Source: Bacteroidales bacterium
GTDB lineage: Bacteria; Bacteroidota; Bacteroidia; Bacteroidales; UBA3824
Assembly: GCA_016293845.1 (NCBI GenBank)
Contig: JAEDDH010000006.1
Location: 62,001 to 126,000 of the forward strand
DNA length: 64,000 nt
Direction of reading: 5' to 3'
How positions within the stretch are numbered: position 1 is the stretch's first letter; every line of letters begins with the position of its first letter. This document shows, piece after piece, positions 49,952 through 59,770 of this stretch. The notes beneath the pieces are model-generated. The model saw only the letters and a program-made list of their open reading frames with translations, was not told where the DNA came from and did not search any database. The position numbers and the translations under genes are program-made.

Positions 49952-52414
49952 ATGAAACATTGTGTAGTCACATTATTATTGTTTTGCATAATTGGTAATG
50001 CTAATGCACAGAACTATCTGTCGTTTAACGACTGTATTGATCTCTATGTTCGTGGCCTTTACGAAGAAATTTATCCATCATTGGAACATATCCGAGACGA
50101 AATGGAAGATGATAGTCTTTTTGATGCGGAAACTTACTCCGTAGTTGTTATTTTGCTCAGCAGAATAGAGATGGATTCGTTTGGAAATGGCATCAAAGCG
50201 GGTCAAACTTTGGAAAAAGCATATCAAACATTGAAAACAAATGTTGGCAACACAACAGACACTCGTATAATTATAACAAAAGTAGCAGAATGTTACCGCA
50301 TTATGAGGCAGTTGGGAAAAGCAAAGGCTTACCTTAGAAGAGCCGAAGAATTGTTTGAAGAGGCAGGCGATTTTGGTGAATACTATTTAACGTTGGTAGT
50401 GCAAAATGCCATTTATTACTACTTGCTTAACGATAAAGATATGATGAAAAAAAGCGTTGACAAAACTATCAAAATCTATGATAATCTTTATGGCGATATA
50501 TTTAGTTCTAAGGATTATAAAGGACTTAATATATTAAATAATCTTGCCCTCATTTACAATGATTTGGGTGACACTCAAAACTCCGAAAAGTGCTACAATA
50601 GTATCATCGACAATCTGAATGTTACAGATGTTATGGCAAACTCTCTTCATAGTGAGGCTTGCAACGCACTTGCTGTAATAAAAATGCAACAAAATAAATG
50701 GCAAGAGGCTATGGACATACTTATGAAAATGAAATGGTATCAAGACTATAACAACAATGTATATATTCAAAATTTTCTGACGTGCAGTTTGTTTCTTGGT
50801 GATAAAGAAAGAATTACGCGGTTTTTCGGGTTGTTTGATCTTACTATGCTGATGACAATGCCGCGAATTTTTTTCAGAACAAATGAAGAAAACTACAATT
50901 ATATATGGTATGAAAATATTAAAAACATAGAATTTTACAATTTTGCCGCTTACAAATCAAATCTTAGCGAAATAGTAAAAAGTTCATATCTCAGCACCGC
51001 ATTTTTCAAAACTATATCACTACAAAGCAGCAGGTTGCTTAACGAATATGTTAGGAAATCTGATGATGAGCAACTCAAATCAGATTATTATCAATCGCAA
51101 GAGTTAAAACATAAGTACATATTTGGTCGTGAAACTTTTGAAGAACAAATGCAAGATTATACTGAATATGAAAGACTTTTTGATTCTGTACTGACAAAAA
51201 TACCAAACCTTAGTAATGAAATTATCAAAAAAATAAATGCTTTTGCCGAATCGAAAGATGTTCTTTACGAAAACGAATACGTAGTAGAATTTTGCCTTAT
51301 CCCCGTATACGATTCTGTTCCACACCATACAGATTATTTTGGAGCGTACATTTTAGGCAAACATTATTCAGCACCAAAACTTATTAAATTAGCAGAAACT
51401 AAGACAATTAAGGAACTATTAACACCTTCTAATGATGAAATGGAGTTTTACTCTAAATTATATTCTGACGAAATCAATAATAATCTTTATAACCTCATTT
51501 TCAAATCATTAGATATATTTTTAAAAGATGCAAAAACGGTTTATTATTCTCCCTATGGCATTTTATCAACAATCAATTTTGATGTCCTCACTGATAACAA
51601 CGGTTTTAATCTATCGCAAAAATACAAACTCGTTAGAGTCTCTTCCTCTGCCGACATTTATTCAGTTAGATCAAGAAATTTAGCAGCATCAGGGTCTGCT
51701 GAACTCGTTGGCAATATTAATTACGACACTGCATTTTATGATACTTCACGAGGTTATACCTTTGGCAAATTGCATCATTCTGGTAAAGAAATTCAGTCGA
51801 TTGCCGATTTTTTAAAACAACACAATATTAGTGTTACATTATTGAATAATAAAGGCGCCAACGAACAAGCAGTAAAGCAACTTTCCGGCAAATCACCCGA
51901 TATTCTGCATTTCGCAACTCACGGTTTTTGCCTTGATACAGAAGAAAAAGCAGCAAATAAGCCGTTTGCAAAAAATATTAATACATACTCTCAAAAAGAA
52001 TCTGCTATGGTGCTATGCGGTCTCGCCCTTTCTGGCGCAAACAATGCTTGGAAAGGAAATTTTGACCTTCCAAACGTCGAAGACGGCATTCTCACCGCCT
52101 ACGAAATCTCTCAACTCGACCTCTCAAATACTAAACTCGTTGTGCTCTCTGCCTGCGAAACGGCGCGGGGAAGGATTTTTCCTGTGGACGGTGTTTTTGG
52201 ATTGCAACGTGCTTTCAAACAAGCAGGTGCAGGGGCGATATTGATGTCGCTGTGGAAGGTGGATGACGGCGTAACGGCTATCTTTATGGAGCATTTTTAC
52301 AAATTCCTCTTTGAAACCAACGACCGCCACAAGGCTCTCAAACTTGCCCAAGATGAGGTTAAAAAGCAATTCCCCGACCCGTATTATTGGGCAGCGTGGG
52401 TGATGTTGGATTAA
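49952..52414 (+). CDS. Exported TPR-CHAT protein (CHAT 2)
   Basis: An 820-residue protein with a signal peptide (KHCVVTLLLFCIIGNANAQ) starting at ATG 49952; a longer frame from 49760 would bury it. TPR-like helices (KAYLRRAEELFEEAGDFGEY, NNLALIYNDLGDTQNSEKCY) precede a CHAT domain with His in ILHFATHGFCLD and Cys in LVVLSACETARG, plus GVFGLQRAFKQAGAGAILMS, LWKVDD. A TATCTTTG element at 49927-49934 gives a short leader. It converges with the second caspase-like gene, 21 bases apart. Both catalytic residues are present, so activity is likely but the substrate is not known. Confidence 0.88.
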   Translation: MKHCVVTLLLFCIIGNANAQNYLSFNDCIDLYVRGLYEEIYPSLEHIRDEMEDDSLFDAETYSVVVILLSRIEMDSFGNGIKAGQTLEKAYQTLKTNVGNTTDTRIIITKVAECYRIMRQLGKAKAYLRRAEELFEEAGDFGEYYLTLVVQNAIYYYLLNDKDMMKKSVDKTIKIYDNLYGDIFSSKDYKGLNILNNLALIYNDLGDTQNSEKCYNSIIDNLNVTDVMANSLHSEACNALAVIKMQQNKWQEAMDILMKMKWYQDYNNNVYIQNFLTCSLFLGDKERITRFFGLFDLTMLMTMPRIFFRTNEENYNYIWYENIKNIEFYNFAAYKSNLSEIVKSSYLSTAFFKTISLQSSRLLNEYVRKSDDEQLKSDYYQSQELKHKYIFGRETFEEQMQDYTEYERLFDSVLTKIPNLSNEIIKKINAFAESKDVLYENEYVVEFCLIPVYDSVPHHTDYFGAYILGKHYSAPKLIKLAETKTIKELLTPSNDEMEFYSKLYSDEINNNLYNLIFKSLDIFLKDAKTVYYSPYGILSTINFDVLTDNNGFNLSQKYKLVRVSSSADIYSVRSRNLAASGSAELVGNINYDTAFYDTSRGYTFGKLHHSGKEIQSIADFLKQHNISVTLLNNKGANEQAVKQLSGKSPDILHFATHGFCLDTEEKAANKPFAKNINTYSQKESAMVLCGLALSGANNAWKGNFDLPNVEDGILTAYEISQLDLSNTKLVVLSACETARGRIFPVDGVFGLQRAFKQAGAGAILMSLWKVDDGVTAIFMEHFYKFLFETNDRHKALKLAQDEVKKQFPDPYYWAAWVMLD

Positions 52415-52435
52415 AAATAGCAAAAAAACTCTTCC

Positions 52436-53308
52436 TCAAAAACTTACCTCATAAACCATATTTTGATTTATCAATGCTGGGTCGTTTGACATCAAATTGC
52501 TAACTTGAAGTATCCAATCGGTATTTTTAGTAATAGGATGATTTTTAAGAACTTGTGTTATATAAAATGATAACGCACCGCAGTATCCGCCATTTTTTAT
52601 CACCTCGTGGTTGATTTGATATGCACGGCAGGCTTCAAGCACAATGATGTCGGCGCCACCCGGTATTTTTTCTATCGCATAATTGCCTGTACGGTCTATT
52701 CTCGGGGCGAAATATTTGCCACTATCGCTGAACCCCAAACGTGTGCCGCGCTCAATGCCTTCATCATCTTCCTCGTCGCGCCCAGCAGATCCCGAGTAGC
52801 AGGCATCAATTACAACGCATAATAGACCATTTTCACCAATTTTTTGGCGGATGGCTGTGAAATACGAATATAGTTCGTCGTCGATGATATGGTTTTGGCC
52901 TTCATAAACGCCTGATTGATAATTAATTTTGGCATCGTATGATACAAGTGATTCGTCCCAATGGTCGTCTTCGTCGAAAGGTGGCTTATCTTCAAACGGC
53001 TGACCATGACACGAAAAATGAATATACACACAACTTCCTTTGGCAGAGTTAGTTGCAAGATTTTGCAATTGGCTGCGGATATTGGCGGCTGTGGCTTGGC
53101 TGTTTAAAAGTGTTGTAGTTTTAAAACCCTTATTATCAAGCATTTTGCCAACAATTTCGTAATCATTTGCGCCGTGGATTTTTTTAAATCCTGAACTTTC
53201 GGGATAATCGGATATACCTACAAAAAGCGCACACCTCTCCTGCCCCATCGCAGAAATGGCGACGAAACTTATTAATATACAGACAAATAGTATTTTTCGC
53301 ATAAGCAT
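52436..53308 (-). CDS. Exported caspase-like peptidase C14 (caspase 2)
   Basis: A 290-residue protein with signal peptide (ILFVCILISFVAISAMGQ) and a full caspase-type domain. His is in VYIHFSCHGQPFED, Cys in LCVVIDACYSGSAG. Opening strand CALFVGISDYPESSGFKKIH, then GANDYEIVGKML, is the usual C14 start. Unlike caspase 1, no C-terminal helix is seen, so it would be soluble in the periplasm or secreted. Two ATG codons (53308, 53302) are possible. The GH43 operon terminator lies just upstream and the promoter is not evident. Confidence 0.87.
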   Translation of the reverse strand: MLMRKILFVCILISFVAISAMGQERCALFVGISDYPESSGFKKIHGANDYEIVGKMLDNKGFKTTTLLNSQATAANIRSQLQNLATNSAKGSCVYIHFSCHGQPFEDKPPFDEDDHWDESLVSYDAKINYQSGVYEGQNHIIDDELYSYFTAIRQKIGENGLLCVVIDACYSGSAGRDEEDDEGIERGTRLGFSDSGKYFAPRIDRTGNYAIEKIPGGADIIVLEACRAYQINHEVIKNGGYCGALSFYITQVLKNHPITKNTDWILQVSNLMSNDPALINQNMVYEVSF

Positions 53309-53318
53309 AATTTGTTTG

Positions 53319-53352
53319 AAAAAAAATTGCAGTCCACCATTGTGAACTGCAA
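53319..53352 (-). terminator. Terminator of the GH95-SGNH-GH43 operon
   Basis: Eleven-bp stem (TTGCAGTTCAC with GTGGACTGCAA on the reverse strand, one G-U pair), 4-base loop, then eight T on the reverse strand. Confidence 0.88.
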
Positions 53353-53376
53353 TTAATATACCTAAATTACAATATT

Positions 53377-55002
53377 TTACAAATACGAAACTTTATACCA
53401 ATCAAAATCGGCACATCCGCCTGGCTGCTTGGTAGAGTAGTAGAATAGCGCATAACGCTGACCCATAAAGTGGTCGAGGCTGTATGTCATATTCAGAGTG
53501 TGTCCAATGTGGTTCCAGTTGGTGCCGTCGGTAGAATAGTAAAATTCGGCTTTGTCGATACCGTGGCTGCCAATCAAACTGTTGTCGGCTTCGCGGGTAA
53601 AATCGCAATCGGCTTTGAAATAGATTACGTCGGCATCAACGGGGATGGTTTCTACCTCGTGCTGAACGCCACGCTTGGGCGGCCAACCTGTGGATTCGCC
53701 TTCGGGCATATTGTCTACCATTACGATAGATTTTTTGCCGCCTTCGTTTTTAACTGCCACAAATCCAAACTGACCTGCAAGAAGTCCGAGACCAGCAATG
53801 TCGCCATCGTTGAGTTTTGATGCGTCGAGCATTACCGAACCGCTGCATTTAGGACCAAATGTGCGCTGTGTGAGCATATTACGGCTTTGAGTAAAGAGAG
53901 TGTCGGTGCGGTCGGTTTTAAGGCGGAGGAATCCTTTGCGCTCGGTCATACTCCAAAGCGAGTTAACAGGATTGTGGTTCCACTGCCAAACAATTTTGGG
54001 TTTGTCGCCGTCGAAATCATCGCTGTCTACAATGCCGGGAATCAAGCCTTTGCTCTTGGGAAGGTCAAGTGTATCAGGTACTTTGCCGTTTACACCAAAC
54101 ACAGGCCAACCATCTTGCCATTCCACAGGAACAATAAACGGAATACGTCCCACAGCACCACGGTCGCCAAAAAGATATGCGTACCATTTGCCTTCGGGAG
54201 TGTCGATTAAGCCGCCCTGAGCCACGCCTTTGTCTTGAAAAACCATCTTGCCCTCGTAAGGACCAAAAAGGTTGTCGGCACGGTGACAAACCACTGTGCG
54301 CATTCCACCGCGAGGCCAAGTGATGTTGATAAGATAATATTTGCCGTTGATTTTAAACATCTGCGAACCCTCTGCGCCAAGCATAAGATCTTCACCAGCA
54401 GGCAGTCCGGCATTTTCAATAATAACTTTTTCAGATTCGGGAACCACGCCAGAAAAATCGGGCTTGATTTCGCGGATAAAAATTTTGCCGTTGCCGTTGA
54501 TCATATACACCTTGCCGTCGTCCTCAAAAACCACAGTATGGTCGTGAAGCGAGGGTTCAAACTCATGACGTTCCCACTTGCCGCCCTCGATATTGTCAGT
54601 GGTGAAAAAGTAGGTTTTGGCAGTTACTTGGTCGAACGTGCTAACAAAGTATTTTCCATTAACATAGCGGATGCAACTTGCCCACGAACCCTTGCCGTAG
54701 GTGTTTTTGCCGTTGAGGAGCATAGTTTCATCTTTTTCGCCAAGAATATCATAAGCGTAATTTGCTATCTCCCAATTAGATAGGTCTTTTGATTTCATAA
54801 TCGGCACACCCGGGTTCATGTGCATTGTGGTGCTACTCATATAATAAGTGTCGCCCACACGCATCATCGACATATCGGGCACATCAGCCCAAATAATAGG
54901 GTTTGGAGTGCCAAGTTCCACGGCTGCCTGTTGTTGAGCCTGATTGCAACCGGCGAAAATTGTTGCCGCACTGATGGCGGTTAGAAAAAAATTGAATTTC
55001 AT
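53377..55002 (-). CDS. Glycoside hydrolase family 43 lipoprotein (xylosidase/arabinofuranosidase-like)
   Basis: A 541-residue enzyme with lipobox (AATIFAGCNQAQ). The five-bladed propeller shows the GH43 triad: Asp in NPIIWADVPDMSMMRVGDTY, Asp in DHTVVFEDDGKVYM and Glu in LGAEGSQMFKINGKYYLI. A C-terminal beta-sandwich (from about residue 330) ends with YYSTDGTNWNHIGHTL. It would act on beta-xylosidic or alpha-L-arabinosyl links in plant glycans; the exact specificity is not clear. It is the last gene of an operon with the SGNH and GH95 genes, 11 bases from the next. Confidence 0.9.
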   Translation of the reverse strand: MKFNFFLTAISAATIFAGCNQAQQQAAVELGTPNPIIWADVPDMSMMRVGDTYYMSSTTMHMNPGVPIMKSKDLSNWEIANYAYDILGEKDETMLLNGKNTYGKGSWASCIRYVNGKYFVSTFDQVTAKTYFFTTDNIEGGKWERHEFEPSLHDHTVVFEDDGKVYMINGNGKIFIREIKPDFSGVVPESEKVIIENAGLPAGEDLMLGAEGSQMFKINGKYYLINITWPRGGMRTVVCHRADNLFGPYEGKMVFQDKGVAQGGLIDTPEGKWYAYLFGDRGAVGRIPFIVPVEWQDGWPVFGVNGKVPDTLDLPKSKGLIPGIVDSDDFDGDKPKIVWQWNHNPVNSLWSMTERKGFLRLKTDRTDTLFTQSRNMLTQRTFGPKCSGSVMLDASKLNDGDIAGLGLLAGQFGFVAVKNEGGKKSIVMVDNMPEGESTGWPPKRGVQHEVETIPVDADVIYFKADCDFTREADNSLIGSHGIDKAEFYYSTDGTNWNHIGHTLNMTYSLDHFMGQRYALFYYSTKQPGGCADFDWYKVSYL

Positions 55003-55013
55003 TGTGATAGAGT

Positions 55014-56225
55014 TTATTTTTTAAAAAGATTGATATCAACAAAATTGCCAAGAGCGCGGTGACCGTCGGCGTTGGGGTGAAGATGGTCGTTGTCGTGTAG
55101 TGTGGAATCCATTATAAATGGATCTTCTTTGCTGCAAATAGCTGTTTCTAAATCGATTACAGTATCAAATAGTCCACAAGTACGAATCCAATTGTTAACG
55201 TTTTGGCGAAGTTGCTCTTTTTCGGGAGTGTAGTAAAAACTCTCTTTAAACGGGGTAATGGTAGCGCCGTAAACTATTAATCCTTTGGCTTTTGCATCGT
55301 TTATCATCTTGGTGTAAGCATCTTTCAAGGCTTGTTCGGTTAGTGCCACATCGCGAGAGCCTCCAATATCGTTAACGCCCTCAAATATAACCACATACTT
55401 AACACCTGGCTGATCTAACACATCGCGGCTGTAACGCTTTGATGCCGTAGGACCTAATCCACCGAAAACCACGCAGTTGCCGCCAATTCCCATATTCAAT
55501 ACCGAAAGTTTTTTGGTAGCGGAATCTGCCAAAAGACGCTCGGTAAATACATCAGGCCAACGGTTGTTCATATTGGTGGTAGAGCCGCGGCCGTCGGTGA
55601 TTGAGTTGCCAATGATAGCCACAGCGCGATTTTTAACAGAGGTGAGAATGTCGATACGCTCAATTGAGTACCAATGGTCGGTTTTGATTGAATTACTGAA
55701 AGTTGCATCGTTGAGATGGTTACCTTCCATAATAAACGAAGTGGTGCGCGAACCCGGATGACCTGTGAGTTTTTCGGGAGCGTTTTCGTAAACAATTGTT
55801 ATAGCCACGTCGCCACGATTTTTAACCGACAAAGCCAACGGGTCGGAGATAACTGTCTCGCCAACAGGAATTTCCAACGACGGTTTATTGCCAAACAAAA
55901 CATTAGTGGCAGAAGCAGGGTCGATGGCGCAACTGTCGATAGAATTAGCAATGCTCACTGCGGAAATTTTCAACGGAGCGTCGCCAAACTCGTTTGAAAG
56001 TTTCAGCCTCAGCGAATCGCCGCCAAGAGTTACCTTAACGCGCTGACGGATAGTGTTTCCCGAAAGTCCGGGCGCAGGAGGCATATTGTGCGGTTCGGTA
56101 AGTTGCACGGCTGTGCCCCACGTGGCAAGCCAATGTTTTGGTTCTGCGTTTTTTTGAGCGGTGTCACCACACGAAAATATTGACATGGTGGTAGTTAGAG
56201 CACAAAGATAAATAAGTCTTTTCAT
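55014..56225 (-). CDS. SGNH/GDSL hydrolase lipoprotein
   Basis: A 403-residue predicted lipoprotein (TTTMSIFSCGDT). An N-terminal jelly-roll-like part (to about residue 195) precedes the SGNH fold: nucleophile Ser in VAIIGNSITDGRGS, Gly block NMGIGGNCVVFGG, Asn block FEGVNDIGGS and the Asp-His pair in DHLHPNADGH. It is like carbohydrate esterases that remove acetyl groups from xylan or pectin. It lies between GH95 and GH43 genes, which supports a role in removing ester groups for those enzymes. Confidence 0.88.
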   Translation of the reverse strand: MKRLIYLCALTTTMSIFSCGDTAQKNAEPKHWLATWGTAVQLTEPHNMPPAPGLSGNTIRQRVKVTLGGDSLRLKLSNEFGDAPLKISAVSIANSIDSCAIDPASATNVLFGNKPSLEIPVGETVISDPLALSVKNRGDVAITIVYENAPEKLTGHPGSRTTSFIMEGNHLNDATFSNSIKTDHWYSIERIDILTSVKNRAVAIIGNSITDGRGSTTNMNNRWPDVFTERLLADSATKKLSVLNMGIGGNCVVFGGLGPTASKRYSRDVLDQPGVKYVVIFEGVNDIGGSRDVALTEQALKDAYTKMINDAKAKGLIVYGATITPFKESFYYTPEKEQLRQNVNNWIRTCGLFDTVIDLETAICSKEDPFIMDSTLHDNDHLHPNADGHRALGNFVDINLFKK

Positions 56226-56235
56226 TTTCAGTTTA

Positions 56236-58734
56236 TTATTTAGAATTTAAAATTATTATATCGCCTTTCGAGGTTTCAATGTCGTATTCGTAATAGTTAT
56301 TGTTGATTTTTCCTTGCAAATTGGCTTTGGGCGAAACGAGAGGTTTGGCAACGTTGGCAGGTGCGAGCAGAGGATTACTCTTTTTCGGGTCAGCAGGTTT
56401 GAGACCGTTGCCTTGCAAGGGTACAGCCGAACGAATGCGGAGCAGTCCACCAATGCGCGAGGTAATTTGAGCGGTGGTGATTTTGCCATTTTTCCATTCC
56501 ACATCCACTACAAAACCGCCACGAGCCACCAAACCTTTGTAACTACCTTCGCTCAAATTGTCAGGCAAAGCGGGCAAAAGGTGAACAGCGCCATCGTGAC
56601 TTTGCAAAAGCATTTCGGCTATGCCGGCGCAAAATCCAAAATTGCCATCGATTTGGAACGGCGGATGTGCGTCAAACAAGTTGGGATATGTGCGACCCTC
56701 GGAGAAATTGCCCCATCCAGCGTCGGCAGGCAAAAGGGTAAGCATATTTTTGATAATTTTGTAAGCGTGATTGCCATCGAGCAGACGTGCCCAAAGGTTT
56801 ATTTTCCAACCAATGCTCCATCCCGTAGCCATATCACCGCGTTGTGTGAGGGTGTTTTTGGCGGCTTCCATCAAGAGGGGATTTTTGCCAGGGGTGATTT
56901 GGTTGCTCGGATAAAGTCCGTAAAGGTGCGAAACGTGGCGGTGCTCGTCTTTTGGGTCGTCAACATCGTCGAGCCATTCTTGCAGTTGGTTGTATTGTCC
57001 AATTTGCATAGGAGGCAGTTTAGCGATGGTGGCGCGAAGTTTTTTGCGGAAAGGAGCATCGATGCCAAGTGCCTCAGACGCCAAAAGTGTGGAATTGAGA
57101 GCGTCGAAAACTATCTGATTGTCCATTGTACAGCCGATGGCGAGCGAACTCGGATTATTGCCGGGTCCGTGCTCAGGCGATACCGAGGGAGAGGTTACCA
57201 AATATCCCTTGTAGGGAATGGCAAAACTCATATAAAAATCGGCAGTACCTTTTATAATAGGATAATATTTTTGGAGAAACGCCTTGTCGCCAGTGAACAA
57301 ATAGTGCTGCCAAAGGTGCTGAGCAAGCCACGCACCACCGTGAGGCCACATTCCCCAAAACGAACCGTCGATAGGACCAGCCACTCTCCAAATATCAGTA
57401 TTGTGGTGGGCAACCCAACCGTTTGCGTGATAATAGGTTTTGGCAGTCTCTACACCAGTTTTCGAGAGGTCTTCAATAAGGTTGAACAGAGGCTCGTGAC
57501 AGTCGCTAAGGTTGGTAACCTCGGCAGGCCAGTAGTTCATTTCGGCGTTGATGTTGATGGTGTATTTGCTGTCCCAAGCGGGGTCGGGCGAATTATTCCA
57601 AATACCCTGTAAATTAGCAGGTTGACCACCTGGTTGCGACGAACAAATCAACAAATAACGTCCGTAATTAAACATCAAGGCAATCAGCGAAAGGTCTTCC
57701 TGAGTCTTGAAATTCTTTACACGTTGGTCGGAGGTTTGAATAAGTTTTTGATTTGTAGGGATATTGAGCGAAACACGGTTGTATTGCTTAGCGTAGATTT
57801 CGGAATGTTTGCGAATATCATCGATAATGCTAGTTTTCAATGCGTTATCCATAGCAGTCTGTGCCTTTTGCATAGCATTACCGCTAACATCTTGATAATT
57901 AACAAAATTGGTAGCAGAAGACACACGCATAGTGGCAAACGAGGCATCCGAAACACGAAGACGGTTGTTTTTTTCCGAAACCTTGCCGTCGGTTTGAATG
58001 TCAACAATCATCACAGCCTCCAATTTGCCTTGAACGCCCTCTTGGTCTTTACCTTTTACCTTGATAATCATTTGGTTGCCTTTAATGGTAACCTCATTTT
58101 GCAACGGACAGTTGTAATCAACGGTAAAAGCCAAATCCTTAATATTGTTGCTGATAGAGATATGATTTACAAGCACATCGCTATTAAATGAAACGTATGT
58201 ATCTTGCACATAATGAGTGTTTCCCTTGGTAAATTTTGTGGTGGCAACAGCGTCGAAAAGTCGCAAAACACGGTCGTAGCCAAACGCCTCTTGTTTATTG
58301 TCGTAATCAATGAGAATGTTGCCGAGCGTGAGGTAACTCATACCGTTTTGCCCCGTAAAGAAGTTATCGTTAACTATATTTTGAGCCTCCTCAGTTTTGC
58401 CGTCCTTGATAAGTTGCTGAATTTCGGCAAGATGGGGGTATGCCTTTTCGCTATTGTTAGAATGAGGCGACCCTGCCCAGAAAGTCTCGTCGTTGAGTTG
58501 GATGGTTTCTATATCGGTTTTGCCAAACACCATAGCGCCGATGTGCGAATTGCCAATAGGCAGAGCCTCGGTCCAATGATTAGCAGGAGTATTGTAATAC
58601 AACGTATTAGATTGCAGCATGTTAGACAACGGTTTAGATTCCTGCAAGTTAGTCCTCGGCTGTCCGCTTGCAAGATAAACGCCGCACATCATCGCCGCGC
58701 ACAACGCAAAAGTAATTTTAAAAAGTCTTTTCAT
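56236..58734 (-). CDS. Glycoside hydrolase family 95 (alpha-L-fucosidase/galactosidase-like)
   Basis: An 832-residue exported inverting enzyme. Signal peptide to GVYLASGQ, N-terminal beta-domain (EALPIGNSHIGAMVFGKTDI, LNDETFWAGSPHSNN), and an (alpha/alpha)6 barrel with the GH95 residues: the Asn pair in ININAEMNYWPAE, the acid Glu in SPSVSPEHGPG and the Asp in FQIDGNFGFCAGIAEMLL. The family cleaves alpha-1,2-L-fucosyl links or alpha-L-galactosyl links, for example in xyloglucan or host glycans. It is the first gene in the three-gene operon, with a perfect TTTG-N19-TACCTTTG promoter. Confidence 0.93.
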   Translation of the reverse strand: MKRLFKITFALCAAMMCGVYLASGQPRTNLQESKPLSNMLQSNTLYYNTPANHWTEALPIGNSHIGAMVFGKTDIETIQLNDETFWAGSPHSNNSEKAYPHLAEIQQLIKDGKTEEAQNIVNDNFFTGQNGMSYLTLGNILIDYDNKQEAFGYDRVLRLFDAVATTKFTKGNTHYVQDTYVSFNSDVLVNHISISNNIKDLAFTVDYNCPLQNEVTIKGNQMIIKVKGKDQEGVQGKLEAVMIVDIQTDGKVSEKNNRLRVSDASFATMRVSSATNFVNYQDVSGNAMQKAQTAMDNALKTSIIDDIRKHSEIYAKQYNRVSLNIPTNQKLIQTSDQRVKNFKTQEDLSLIALMFNYGRYLLICSSQPGGQPANLQGIWNNSPDPAWDSKYTININAEMNYWPAEVTNLSDCHEPLFNLIEDLSKTGVETAKTYYHANGWVAHHNTDIWRVAGPIDGSFWGMWPHGGAWLAQHLWQHYLFTGDKAFLQKYYPIIKGTADFYMSFAIPYKGYLVTSPSVSPEHGPGNNPSSLAIGCTMDNQIVFDALNSTLLASEALGIDAPFRKKLRATIAKLPPMQIGQYNQLQEWLDDVDDPKDEHRHVSHLYGLYPSNQITPGKNPLLMEAAKNTLTQRGDMATGWSIGWKINLWARLLDGNHAYKIIKNMLTLLPADAGWGNFSEGRTYPNLFDAHPPFQIDGNFGFCAGIAEMLLQSHDGAVHLLPALPDNLSEGSYKGLVARGGFVVDVEWKNGKITTAQITSRIGGLLRIRSAVPLQGNGLKPADPKKSNPLLAPANVAKPLVSPKANLQGKINNNYYEYDIETSKGDIIILNSK

Positions 58735-58762
58735 ATTAAGAGATAAGTTTATTGTTTGAGGG

Positions 58763-58793
58763 CAAAGGTAAAAAAAGAAACACTATCCGCAAA
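58763..58793 (-). promoter_or_regulatory. Promoter of the GH95 operon
   Basis: Reverse strand TTTG (58790-58793), 19 bases, TACCTTTG (58763-58770). Confidence 0.75.
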
Positions 58794-58845
58794 AAAAATC
58801 GAGAGGGAATACTATCGTCTGCAAATTAGTTTTTAATTGCTAAAT

Positions 58846-58877
58846 TTTGAATCATCGACAAAAAAGTTATAATTTTG
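58846..58877 (+). promoter_or_regulatory. Promoter of the EamA gene
   Basis: TTTG (58846-58849), 20 bases, TAATTTTG (58870-58877). It sets the start at ATG 58895. Confidence 0.75.
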
Positions 58878-58894
58878 CGCTACAAAATAGTAAT

Positions 58895-59770
58895 ATGACA
58901 CCTTCTTACCGCACCAAGGGGTATATCTTGGCTATCATGGGATCAATGTGCTACGGGTTGAACCCGCTGTTTGCTCTGCCACTTTACGGCAAGGGTGTAG
59001 ACCCTGTATCGGTGCTGCTTTATAGATATGCATTTGCGGTTTTGCTTATAGGACTGCTACTTATAATCAAAGGCGAGGGTTTTAAAATCAAACTCAAAGA
59101 ATTTTTGATGTCGATGGCTATGGGATTGTTTTTTGCATTATCGTCGCTATTTTTGTTCCTCAGTTTCAAAGAGATGGATGCTGGAATTGCCTCCACAATA
59201 CTCTTCACTTATCCGCTATTTGTGGTGCTAATGATGGCGGCGTTTTTCAAAGAAAAAACTGGCATTGCCACTTGGATTTCGCTGCTGTGCGCAGGGAGCG
59301 GCATTGCATTACTCTACGAAGGCGATGGTGGCACTCTCAGCACATACGGCATTATCTTAGTGCTTTTGTCGGCGCTCACCTATGCTGTTTATCTTGTGGG
59401 TGTCAACCGTAGCGTATTGCACTCATTGCCAACGCTTAAACTCGCATTTTTTGCCACGCTTTCAGGAGCGGTGTTGTTTTTAATTTTTTCGATACTTGGC
59501 AGCGGCATTGCAAGGCTAACCACGTGGGAAATGTGGGGCAATGCATTTGGATTGTCGTTTTTTACCACCTTTTTGTCGTTGGCACTTGTAACATCAAGCA
59601 TCCACATCATCGGCTCCACCCCTGCCAGCATCATCGGTGCAATGGAACCTATCACCGCCTTGATAGTATCACTAACAGTATTTGGCGGAAGTCTGACTAT
59701 TGGCAATTGTATAGGTATTACACTGATAATCACCGCAGTAATAGTGATTGTCAAATTTGGGAAAAATTAG
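58895..59770 (+). CDS. EamA/DMT-family permease
   Basis: A 291-residue inner-membrane transporter with ten helices and two EamA repeats: first KGYILAIMGSMCYGLNPLFA, second YGIILVLLSALTYAVYLVGV. GSTPASIIGAMEPITALIVS is the conserved late motif of the family. ATG at 58895 follows the promoter; an upstream frame start at 58847 would overlap the -33 box. The substrate is unknown. It overlaps the convergent prmC gene by 4 bases. Confidence 0.87.
   Translation: MTPSYRTKGYILAIMGSMCYGLNPLFALPLYGKGVDPVSVLLYRYAFAVLLIGLLLIIKGEGFKIKLKEFLMSMAMGLFFALSSLFLFLSFKEMDAGIASTILFTYPLFVVLMMAAFFKEKTGIATWISLLCAGSGIALLYEGDGGTLSTYGIILVLLSALTYAVYLVGVNRSVLHSLPTLKLAFFATLSGAVLFLIFSILGSGIARLTTWEMWGNAFGLSFFTTFLSLALVTSSIHIIGSTPASIIGAMEPITALIVSLTVFGGSLTIGNCIGITLIITAVIVIVKFGKN

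Noticed and set aside
56314..57612. A 432-codon forward open frame
   Set aside because: It is exactly antisense to the GH95 gene, has no domain-like pattern, and follows from codon bias of the true gene.
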